Shown here: one piece after another, positions 1-6,134 of the stretch
How positions within the stretch are numbered: position 1 is the first letter of the stretch
How the letters are laid out: every line of letters starts with the position of its first letter
DNA from: an uncultured Rhodopirellula sp.
Lineage (GTDB): Bacteria > Planctomycetota > Planctomycetia > Pirellulales > Pirellulaceae
Length of the DNA: 8,586 nt
Reading direction: 5' to 3'
Assembly: GCA_913061385.1 (NCBI GenBank)
Contig: CAJXTM010000106.1
Location: 1-8,586 of the forward strand
The notes under the pieces: model-generated
The model's database searches: none
What the model saw: only the letters and a program-made list of their open reading frames with translations
What the model was told of the DNA's origin: nothing
Translations under genes and position numbers: made by a program

Positions 1-47
1 GAGATCAGCCTCGGTCTCGTGGGCTCGGAGATGTGTATAAGAGACAG
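1..47 (+). other. Nextera (Tn5) sequencing adapter, left contig end
   Basis: This is synthetic library sequence, not genome. Bases 29-47 are the 19-bp Tn5 mosaic end AGATGTGTATAAGAGACAG, and 14-47 match the whole Nextera read-2 transposase adapter. Bases 6-13 (CAGCCTCG) are an i7 index read in adapter orientation, and 1-5 are the start of the P7 flank. The segment is the exact reverse complement of 8540-8586. Its in-frame ATG at 19 would add the spurious peptide MGSEMCIRDS to the first gene. It should be trimmed before annotation. Confidence 0.98.
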
Positions 48-48
48 C

Positions 49-1614
49 ATTGTGATTGTTCCTCATAAAGGCCCCAACGGTACAGACCGAAGACCGATCT
101 ACGTCGAGTGCAGTAGTGAGGGTGTGACCATTTTCCCCGAGGGGAATCGAATCACGCTGAATGAACTTGAAAGATCAGTGCATTCCACGAACCCTCTGGA
201 TGCAGCACTTCGAACCATCCGACTGCACGCACTGGGGCAATACAATGACGCTGCACCGCCCTACCCTCTTCTTGTCGTCCGCCCCGACGGAATCGAGTCC
301 TACGCTGCCGCCCGCGGCGCGATGCAGGATTGGGACGATCAGTTTGGATATGAACTGGTGCCCACTGGAATCCAGCTTGCATACGAGACACCAGATCCTG
401 TTTTGAAACAGAAAGTTGACTTGGCGATTCGTCAAGCGGCTTCGCAGCAGCGAGCCCTCGGCTCTTACGCGAAAAAGAATGGCCGCCAGCTCAAGGGGTA
501 TTCCCAAGGGTCATCGACAGCAGGGAACCCGGGAAAGCGTCGCTTACCAGTTTTGTCGGCGGCTTCTCTGGATCGCGAGGGAAGAGCGAGCGGTTTCCGA
601 TCGCAAAACGATCCGGCAAGTTCAACAACCGCCGGTACGCAGAATAGCTACGCGCGAGGGTCAGGCTACGGAAACTCCACGTACCAAGCCCGAGCAAACT
701 ACGCCAACCAGGCTCTTTCAGCTTCGCAAGGGCAAATTGATGCAGGTGATGAAGCCAGACAATGGGCGGCCAAAATGGAGTCAGCAACCCGTGACATGAA
801 ACGAGTTGCCAAAAGTGGCGAATTTCGAAAAGAGTCAAATTCGTTGCTCCCCGGCAGATCGGCGTCTGCTTTTGCCAGTTCAGATTCGACCAACCAAAAG
901 GGCTTCGGAGAATTTACGGGAACTCAAACACCCCGCTCAGAGCAAAACGGCAGTGCTTCAAAAGCTAATTCAAAATCACGTGACTCAGCGTTTGGAAACA
1001 AATTCACCGATGGTTCGTCTGAACAATCCACCGGCAATGAACAGGGCAGCACCGCTCAGGAATCGTTAGTCGACCAAGGTAGCGGCCGAACAGATTCACA
1101 GCTCACCCAAACCAGACAAAGTGGTGACGGTGGCACCCAAAACTCGGGTGATCAAACCCAGGGTCAGCCGGAATCTACCCGTCCCCAGCAGCAGGCCAAC
1201 GCACAGCCGATGCGGCCACAGGCCGCTAAAAACAGCCCGCGATTCCCTTTGCGCCGCGAAGGCAGAAACTGGGCGATCCCTAGACGCATCGCAGGCATGC
1301 AGGGCAACGCCGTCGTTCGAGCAATACGCATCGAGTGTCACCCAGACCACTTTGTGCTGCTGGCATCCGGGGCAACTGGCACGACAGAGGTGTTTGGATT
1401 CGATGTTGGAAACGTAAATCTAGATCGGGCAACACTACAACTGGCAGCAGCGATCCGTGAACGAGTCGATCGCTGGGGACCAGCCTTGCCTGGTGGACGT
1501 TGGGAGCCACAGTTACGGGTAACGATCATGCCCGGCAGTGAAAGTCGATATACCGAACTGCAAAATGGATTCAGTGGAAGCGGCATCGAGGTTATCGGGA
1601 GGCGTTGGCAATGA
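49..1614 (+). CDS. Partial conserved planctomycete protein (C-terminal 521 aa), partner of the ExbD-like protein
   Basis: The 5' end is missing: the frame enters from adapter sequence, and the first fully genomic codon is the Ile at 49. Three zones are visible. Native residues 1 to about 145 look folded, with a conserved-looking GPNGTDRRPIYVEC stretch, a YPLLVVRPDGIESY segment and a GYELVP segment. From about 145 to 395 there is a long Ser/Gln/Gly/Asn/Thr-rich region without hydrophobic blocks, probably a disordered linker. The last ~125 residues are again ordered, with alternating hydrophobic strands and an Arg/Trp-rich start. I recall similar N-terminal blocks in uncharacterised planctomycete proteins encoded beside ExbB/ExbD-like genes, but cannot name a Pfam family. 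The stop overlaps the next start as ATGA, so the two products are probably made together and may interact. A membrane helix or coiled coil could lie in the missing N-terminus. Biochemical function unknown. Confidence 0.8.
   Translation: MVIVPHKGPNGTDRRPIYVECSSEGVTIFPEGNRITLNELERSVHSTNPLDAALRTIRLHALGQYNDAAPPYPLLVVRPDGIESYAAARGAMQDWDDQFGYELVPTGIQLAYETPDPVLKQKVDLAIRQAASQQRALGSYAKKNGRQLKGYSQGSSTAGNPGKRRLPVLSAASLDREGRASGFRSQNDPASSTTAGTQNSYARGSGYGNSTYQARANYANQALSASQGQIDAGDEARQWAAKMESATRDMKRVAKSGEFRKESNSLLPGRSASAFASSDSTNQKGFGEFTGTQTPRSEQNGSASKANSKSRDSAFGNKFTDGSSEQSTGNEQGSTAQESLVDQGSGRTDSQLTQTRQSGDGGTQNSGDQTQGQPESTRPQQQANAQPMRPQAAKNSPRFPLRREGRNWAIPRRIAGMQGNAVVRAIRIECHPDHFVLLASGATGTTEVFGFDVGNVNLDRATLQLAAAIRERVDRWGPALPGGRWEPQLRVTIMPGSESRYTELQNGFSGSGIEVIGRRWQ
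1597..1602 (+). promoter_or_regulatory. Shine-Dalgarno site GGGAGG for the ExbD-like gene
   Basis: GGGAGG lies inside the end of the upstream gene, 8 nt before the ATG at 1611, which is ideal spacing. It decides the start: the in-frame TTG at 1605 would be only 2 nt from it. With the ATGA stop/start overlap it suggests coupled translation or re-initiation. Strong sites like this are not obvious before the other genes in the window. Confidence 0.75.
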
Positions 1615-2651
1615 ATCAGCATCGCAAGAAAAGAACCATGCTCGAGATGGGGCACGATGCGTTTCTCGACATCATTGCCAATCTCGTAGGAATTCTGATC
1701 ATTCTGGTCGTGATTCTGGGAGCACAATCAACAGCAGTCATTGAGGAAATCCAAGATCAAGTAGAAGATGAGTATCTGGATGAATCTAAGTTCGCGTCTG
1801 AAGCCCAAATATCAGAGCTGGCAACTTACTCGATGCGGGCAGCCAGTGCACAAGCAGATTCAAGCCGTTTAGAAGATACCATTCGCGAATACGATTCAAA
1901 AATATCGCGTCGCAAACAGCAGCGGGCATTGATGCTGGACCTACTGGCTCAGGTGGAAACCGCATGGGCAGAGAAAAAGAAAGACTTCGACGAGCAGGCG
2001 ATCAAAGAGACTCAACGGGTGACCGAGTTCAAATCAGCACAGAAAGAACTTGAGCAGTTGGCTGGCACACGGAAGCACCTGGAAAACCAGCCCGCTCCGG
2101 TCATCGCAATTGATCACCTACCAACTCCGATGGCAAAGACCGTCTTCGGTGATGAAATCCATTTCCGCCTAAAAGGCGATCGGTTGTCCATCGTTCCTAT
2201 CAAGCAACTTCTCGATGAAATCAAACGCGATTTTGAGAGAATGGCGGCTGGTGCTCGCAATGGACAGACGGAAGCCGCTGTTGGGCCCATTCGTGGCTTC
2301 GTCGCAAGATATCGCATGGACAAGGACCGCGAAATGATCTCCAGAGGCGGGCAATTGCAGATGGCGACACGAATTCAATTGACGGGAATGACAGTGGAAC
2401 CGCTTCAAACACCGCACGGACAGACACTCGATCAGATCCTGTCCAATAGTAGTGAACTCGACGTTGAGCTGGCCGGTCGTGACCCCAACACCACCACCAT
2501 CACCGTATGGGTTTACCCGAATAGCTTTGCCACTTTCCGGAAACTCAAAGAACATCTTTACGCTCGTGGCTTTGCCACTGCCGCCCGCCCGCTGCCGCTT
2601 GGGCAGGAAATTACTGGTGGACCCCAGGGCTCGCGATCCAGAGCACAATGA
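1611..2651 (+). CDS. ExbD/TolR-like (or MotB-like) single-span membrane protein with long coiled coil
   Basis: 346 aa from the ATG chosen by the GGGAGG site at 1597. A short basic cytoplasmic N-terminus (HRKKR, residues 4-8) precedes one membrane helix at about 17-38. Asp20 lies at the start of that helix, the place where ExbD, TolR and MotB carry their essential proton-binding aspartate. Residues ~45-160 are rich in Glu, Gln, Lys, Arg and Ala and read as a long coiled coil. Residues ~162-346 form a separate domain with LPTPMAKTVFGDE near its start and ARPLPLGQEITG near its end. ExbD and TolR are about 140 aa, so this is much longer and lacks their usual compact periplasmic domain; MotB is nearer in size but I see no OmpA-like peptidoglycan-binding motif. 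I infer a stator- or Tol-like envelope component working with the overlapping upstream gene and an ExbB/TolQ-like channel off the left edge. Family membership of the helix is likely; the role is inference. Confidence 0.75.
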   Translation: MNQHRKKRTMLEMGHDAFLDIIANLVGILIILVVILGAQSTAVIEEIQDQVEDEYLDESKFASEAQISELATYSMRAASAQADSSRLEDTIREYDSKISRRKQQRALMLDLLAQVETAWAEKKKDFDEQAIKETQRVTEFKSAQKELEQLAGTRKHLENQPAPVIAIDHLPTPMAKTVFGDEIHFRLKGDRLSIVPIKQLLDEIKRDFERMAAGARNGQTEAAVGPIRGFVARYRMDKDREMISRGGQLQMATRIQLTGMTVEPLQTPHGQTLDQILSNSSELDVELAGRDPNTTTITVWVYPNSFATFRKLKEHLYARGFATAARPLPLGQEITGGPQGSRSRAQ

Positions 2652-2828
2652 GTTGCACGCTTCAGCAATTCTAGCCATTGAACGCCACGGACCTACTGGA
2701 CATGAATTCCGAAACTCAGCTGGGGACACAGGAAGCAACGGCCCGTGCAACTTTGGAATCGGCTCATGGAACCAATCAAAAATCCTAGTACCAGCCGACT
2801 GACTGAAACGTGATCAGCATTCGCTGTA
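2652..2828. other. Intergenic region between convergent genes
   Basis: Non-coding spacer between the stops of the ExbD-like gene and the ROK gene. Its right part holds the probable ROK terminator. A separate 9-bp perfect inverted repeat, AGTTGCACG (2651-2659) and CGTGCAACT (2744-2752), encloses most of the left part with an 84-nt loop. No T-run follows it on the plus strand, so I see no convincing terminator for the plus-strand operon. Frames crossing the region have no recognisable protein features. Confidence 0.6.
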
Positions 2829-2833
2829 CTAGG
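2778..2833 (-). terminator. Probable rho-independent terminator of the ROK gene
   Basis: CCTAGTAC (2784-2791) is perfectly complementary to GTACTAGG (2826-2833). The stem extends inward by three pairs (2793-2795 with 2823-2825) past one bulged base at 2792. Read on the minus strand, the hairpin overlaps the ROK stop codon (2829-2831) and is followed at once by ATTTTT (2783-2778), the layout of an intrinsic terminator. The 27-nt loop is long and the stem is only moderately GC-rich. The plus-strand exit has no T-run, so it would work best for the minus strand. Confidence 0.5.
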
Positions 2834-3821
2834 TCGGATTGGGGCGTGTGATTTCCTGCTTGGCCCATGCACAGGCCCCCAGTACACCGGCATCGTCACC
2901 CAGTTGCGCTGCAACCACCTCAAACCGCTCACGGTAGACACTCATGACACTTTTTCGTGCCGTTTCACGAACGGTGCCAACCACCAACTCTTCCATCGCT
3001 TCCACCAAGCCGCCACCGAGAACAATTTTGTCAGGTGCCAGCAGGTGGACAATGTTCACAACGGCCAACCCGATCGCAGTCGCCGCCTCTTTGACCAAAC
3101 CCTCAATAACCTCGTCACCATTGGCAATTGAATTCGCAAGAGCTCCACTGCGGATTTCAGCGATATCAGTGCCAACGGTTTTCGCCAAGTAAGGTGCGTC
3201 TCCACGGTGCGCTGCCTTCGCAGCCTCTGCTGCGATCGTCAGTCGACTCCCCTCAGCCTCCACCGTTCCAGGCAGTTTATAGCCGCTGGACCTTGTGCTG
3301 CTGCTAATTCTGGTATGTCCTACTTCCATGCAAGTGATACCCGCACCCTGCAAAATGCGTCCTTCGTAGACACACCCACCGCCGACGCCAGTGCCGGGAA
3401 AAATCCCCACCGCACAACGAGAATCTTTTGCGGCTCCAAAACGATATTCCCCAAACACACCAGCATCAACATCGTTGATGACTCGCACGGGACAACCAAA
3501 TTCATTTTTCAAACTTTTCCCAATTTCAACATCATCCCACCCCAAATTTGGCGTGGTTAGAATACAACCAGTGTCCAAGTCGATTGGGCCAGGACACCCA
3601 ATACCAATACCGGCAATTCGCTCAGCATCAATCTCGCTTTCCGCCAGCAGACGGTGGATCGTGGTAATGATTCGATGTACACCACTTTCTGCTCCATCCC
3701 TACCACGTGTCTTGCGCCGCCGCCTGCCAATCACCTTCCAGTCGTCCTGATAGGCGATTGTTAGCATCTTGGTACCACCAAGATCGAACCCAACCCAAAC
3801 GTCTTTTTCCGTTACAGACAT
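2829..3821 (-). CDS. ROK-family sugar kinase (glucokinase-like) lacking the zinc-binding cysteines
   Basis: 330 aa, close to the usual ROK kinase length, with no N-terminal helix-turn-helix, so a kinase rather than a NagC/XylR-type repressor. Expected reaction: ATP-dependent phosphorylation of a hexose in the cytoplasm; the sugar cannot be told from sequence. Visible motifs: phosphate-1 loop DLGGTK (13-18), GIGCPGPID (73-81), Asn116-Asp117 in INDVDAGVFGE with Asp117 the expected catalytic base, phosphate-2 loop GTGVGGG (143-149), sugar-contacting EVGH (166-169), Glu188, and GGGLVEA in the C-terminal nucleotide-binding region. The segment that normally reads CxCGxxGC just before the conserved Glu has Ser179, Tyr181 and Thr186 in place of the three cysteines, with no change in length. 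The upstream site is weak (AAGG 12 nt before ATG), but the start fits the position of the first beta strand. Transcribed alone, convergent to one gene and divergent from the sigma gene. The family call is firm; substrate and activity are open. Confidence 0.93.
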   Translation of the reverse strand: MSVTEKDVWVGFDLGGTKMLTIAYQDDWKVIGRRRRKTRGRDGAESGVHRIITTIHRLLAESEIDAERIAGIGIGCPGPIDLDTGCILTTPNLGWDDVEIGKSLKNEFGCPVRVINDVDAGVFGEYRFGAAKDSRCAVGIFPGTGVGGGCVYEGRILQGAGITCMEVGHTRISSSTRSSGYKLPGTVEAEGSRLTIAAEAAKAAHRGDAPYLAKTVGTDIAEIRSGALANSIANGDEVIEGLVKEAATAIGLAVVNIVHLLAPDKIVLGGGLVEAMEELVVGTVRETARKSVMSVYRERFEVVAAQLGDDAGVLGACAWAKQEITRPNPT

Positions 3822-4214
3822 CGATTCCGTTTACCTTAGAAAGAAGCAGCGAACAGGCTTAATTTCGTGCTCTCGAGGAGGTCCCCTCCACGCCGGATAC
3901 TCCGACAGCCTGTCGTCAAATCAGACCGCAACACCCTTTTGTCTTCAACCCACCTAATCATGGCCGGTGTTGAGACTCGACCACCCCCGTCCCCGCCCCT
4001 ATCATCAATCGCCTCTTAACCCCATCGATCAAGGTAAACGTTCCACGCGTCCCGTACGAAAGTCGCCCTCTCAGCCGGCTTCGGAATCCTGCATCATGTC
4101 AAATTGTTTACCAATCACCTAAGAAAGTGACGTCAGCTAAGCAAGAAAACAGAAAGTTTTTTCCGATCGAAATAATTGTCCAGTATGGCGCATCCTTGTA
4201 ACAGTTATTGAAAG
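3822..4214. other. Divergent intergenic region (ROK leader and ECF sigma upstream region)
   Basis: 393 bp with no convincing gene. The ROK-proximal part has several short hairpins: GGAGG/CCTCC (3877-3881 with 3885-3889), CGACA/TGTCG (3903-3907 with 3911-3915), and a wider 7-bp pair ACAGGCT/AGCCTGT (3853-3859 with 3907-3913) that encloses the first. CGTTTACCTT (3828-3837) recurs inverted as AAGGTAAACG (4031-4040). A perfect palindrome TGACGTCA lies at 4128-4135. From 4110 to 4180 the DNA is visibly richer in A and T than its surroundings, as expected near a promoter. I cannot place -35/-10 boxes with confidence. Both genes must be transcribed from here unless the sigma gene is read from further left. 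Confidence 0.6.
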
Positions 4215-4760
4215 ATGACCCAGGATCAATCACTCCCGAATGACCACGAATCCACTGCTGAGACAGCAGATGAGGGGGTCGCTCGCCGACGGAGGGTATT
4301 TGAGGAAACAAAAGATGGCTTACAAGCTTTTTTACGTAAAAGGCTGCCTCAAGATTCAGATATCGACGACTGTCTTCAGGTGGTTTTTGTCAAACTAATC
4401 GAGAAAGGTAGTGTAGTCGCCGCGCCTGCTTTGAAATCCTGGCTGTTCAGAGTGGCTTCGAATGAGTCAGCTCGACTCTGGCGGAGCAAGGCTGCGGCGG
4501 AGAAGATGTATCAGAAGCACGGTGGAACAAAAGCTCCGATTATCGATCCTACGACTGCAGTGATGCAGGTTGAAGAAACCGAACAATTGAAGAACGCCCT
4601 CAAAGAACTCCCTGAGTCTTGGCAGCAAATCGTGTCATTGAGGATTTACGAAAACCTGACATTCCAGCAGATCGCGGACCAACTCGGCATTCCTTTGGGT
4701 ACTGCCCTGACTCGTATGCGAAGAGCCTTGGAACGTCTGAAAAATGACCTGAGCAAGTAA
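4215..4760 (+). CDS. ECF-family RNA polymerase sigma factor
   Basis: 181 aa, standard for an ECF (group 4) sigma factor: it should bind core RNA polymerase and direct it to a dedicated promoter set. Region 2 spans about 28-95, with DIDDCLQVVFVKLIE (49-63) matching the usual polymerase-binding helix and LKSWLFRVASNESARLWR (73-90) matching the -10 recognition helices. A short linker leads to region 4 (about 125-178), with LKELPESWQQIVSLR, then FQQIADQLGIPLGTALTRMRRA as the -35-binding helix-turn-helix (150-171). Region 3 is absent, as expected. The ATG at 4215 is the first in the frame; only a weak purine run (GAAAG) touches it. The next gene starts 6 nt after the stop and encodes a likely membrane anti-sigma. 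The acidic N-terminal 20 residues are not conserved ECF sequence. The target promoter is unknown; autoregulation is likely by analogy. Confidence 0.93.
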   Translation: MTQDQSLPNDHESTAETADEGVARRRRVFEETKDGLQAFLRKRLPQDSDIDDCLQVVFVKLIEKGSVVAAPALKSWLFRVASNESARLWRSKAAAEKMYQKHGGTKAPIIDPTTAVMQVEETEQLKNALKELPESWQQIVSLRIYENLTFQQIADQLGIPLGTALTRMRRALERLKNDLSK

Positions 4761-4766
4761 CGACCG

Positions 4767-5411
4767 ATGCATAATCTTAACCCACACAACAAAAACGAAA
4801 AATCGCTGGATGACCGCGATCTGACGGGTGACTGCAAGAACCAATGTCTGCAATACCTGCTCAATGAACTGGAACCTGATCAGATTGCACTGTTCGAAGA
4901 AACTCTGGGTAATTCAGAACAGTTGGCAGAGGAACTGCAACGGCAAGCCGAAATGATTGCCATTCTTTCTGAGCTACCAGTGGGCGGCACCAACCTTTCG
5001 ACTTTACCGAAGGTTGATCATTCGCTGCGAAAGAGTTTCGCTAAGTTAGCCTGTGTCGCACTTGCCGTTTGCATTGCAGGTCTCGCATTCCGGACATGGT
5101 GGTCAGCAACCGGGCCAGGACAACGCCTCGAACCATCCAATACGTTCCTGACTGATCGCGTCAGCATCGATGCCGCAATAACTGCGCCGTTGTCAGAGTC
5201 CACTCTAATCGCCAGAGCATGGGCAGCGGGCCAAGCAGAAAAGGATTCGGGTGTCCTATCTGAGACAACACTCACGGACCTACAACCCATCGCCCTCGGT
5301 GATGACTTTGAATTTCAAGATGAAGAAACGGGAGCTGCTTCAGATGAAGCATTCTCATGGATATTCACTGCCTCATTTGAGACTCAAGAAGCGGAAACTA
5401 ATGATGGCTAA
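4767..5411 (+). CDS. Probable single-pass membrane anti-sigma factor
   Basis: 214 aa. Residues 1-90 are polar and should be cytoplasmic. Within them CLQYLLNELEPDQIALFEETL (27-47), followed by a SEQLAEEL helix (50-57), resembles the short helical unit at the start of many planctomycete anti-sigma proteins. One membrane helix follows at about 92-109, then an acidic extracytoplasmic tail of roughly 100 residues with no motif I recognise. The zinc anti-sigma signature HxxxCxxC is absent; only Cys23 and Cys27 sit near that position. The call rests on topology, the N-terminal helical pattern and its place 6 nt after the ECF sigma gene. It probably holds the sigma factor at the membrane until a signal arrives. 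Its end overlaps the next gene by 8 or 11 nt. No strong ribosome-binding site is seen, which suggests coupling to the sigma gene. Confidence 0.72.
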   Translation: MHNLNPHNKNEKSLDDRDLTGDCKNQCLQYLLNELEPDQIALFEETLGNSEQLAEELQRQAEMIAILSELPVGGTNLSTLPKVDHSLRKSFAKLACVALAVCIAGLAFRTWWSATGPGQRLEPSNTFLTDRVSIDAAITAPLSESTLIARAWAAGQAEKDSGVLSETTLTDLQPIALGDDFEFQDEETGAASDEAFSWIFTASFETQEAETNDG

Positions 5412-6096
5412 ACTTTTACGGAACGCATTGCTGTCCGCAATTTGTTTCTGCATCCTTCTCACCGCTCAAGCATCGCTTCACGGTGACGATTCCCGATCGG
5501 ATTCAAATAGCAAGCGTGATGCAAAAGACCAGAAATCAACCCAACAGGCGAAGAGCCGCACCTTAAATATTGAGAACGAAAACCTCGCTCAAGAATTGGC
5601 CCGCGAACATCTCCCACAACTTACCTCTGTTCTGAAACAACTAAAAACTGATCAGCGACGACAATACGAGCGTGCCGTGTGGGACTTAGCGCGCTCAGCC
5701 AAGAAGCTGCACTTTGCCCAGAAGCGGGATGAGCAGCTTTTCAAAGTAGAGCTTGAGTTGCTGAAGGCCGAAACTGCAGCCAACTTACTCGCAGCGAGAC
5801 TCACAGTGCGAGACAATCCAAATGACAGAAGCACCCTACGTGACGCCGTCGCTCGCCTGCGCACCGCAAAACAAACAAAGATGCGATACGAGATCGACAT
5901 GTATCAGAAACGTCTTGAGCGTGATCAGGCACTGCTCGCAGCGGCGGAACAAAGCCTGTCAGACTTCGAAGAAAACACAAAAAACACCGTGATCGACTCT
6001 TATCAAGCGATGTTGCGCAAAGCAGGTCGCAAGCCTGAGACAAGTACTCCGAAAAAGAAAAGACAGAAGACAGTAACAACGTCTTCTGAACGCTAA
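5401..6096 (+). CDS. Secreted, highly charged alpha-helical protein of unknown function
   Basis: 231 aa from the first of two adjacent ATGs (5401, 5404); the choice hardly matters. The longer open frame upstream (from 5251) lies inside the anti-sigma gene and adds a stretch unlike a signal peptide, so the true start is the ATG pair. A clear Sec signal follows: basic MAKLLR, a hydrophobic core to about residue 22, then AQA with likely cleavage after residue 24. There is no lipobox cysteine. The mature protein has a Ser/Asp/Lys-rich start and then nearly continuous charged helix from about 50 to 215, with heptad-like Leu/Ala spacing, ending in a basic KKKRQK tail. REHLPQLTSVLKQLK followed by RRQYERAVWDLAR resembles helical repeats I associate with planctomycete secreted proteins beside ECF sigma genes. 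The overall look also recalls CpxP/Spy-type periplasmic helical proteins, but I see no LTxxQ motif. Role unknown; probably an envelope-side component of the sigma operon. Confidence 0.78.
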   Translation: MMAKLLRNALLSAICFCILLTAQASLHGDDSRSDSNSKRDAKDQKSTQQAKSRTLNIENENLAQELAREHLPQLTSVLKQLKTDQRRQYERAVWDLARSAKKLHFAQKRDEQLFKVELELLKAETAANLLAARLTVRDNPNDRSTLRDAVARLRTAKQTKMRYEIDMYQKRLERDQALLAAAEQSLSDFEENTKNTVIDSYQAMLRKAGRKPETSTPKKKRQKTVTTSSER

Positions 6097-6134
6097 TCAC
6101 AGCCCGCCAGAACTTTCCCCAATAGCACCCTTTG

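Noticed and set aside
19..48. ATG at 19 as the start of the first gene
   Set aside because: It lies inside the adapter; the encoded MGSEMCIRDS is a known adapter translation, so the gene is simply 5'-truncated.
416..799. 127-aa plus-strand frame within the first gene, considered as a sign of frameshift
   Set aside because: The main frame stays open and compositionally coherent through the region; the alternate frame is Arg/Thr/Gln-rich noise from the low-complexity linker.
2169..2750. 193-aa minus-strand open frame across the 3' part of the ExbD-like gene
   Set aside because: It lies antisense to a gene with clear protein features, has no recognisable motif and its composition looks like a reverse-frame shadow.
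4170..4206. TTGTCC (-35) and TAACAG (-10) as the sigma gene promoter
   Set aside because: The spacing is acceptable but the -10 match to consensus is poor and the promoter class is unknown, so it is not called.
5251..5400. N-terminal extension of the secreted helical protein starting at 5251
   Set aside because: It lies wholly inside the anti-sigma gene, is not signal-like and would bury the clear Sec signal that begins at 5401.
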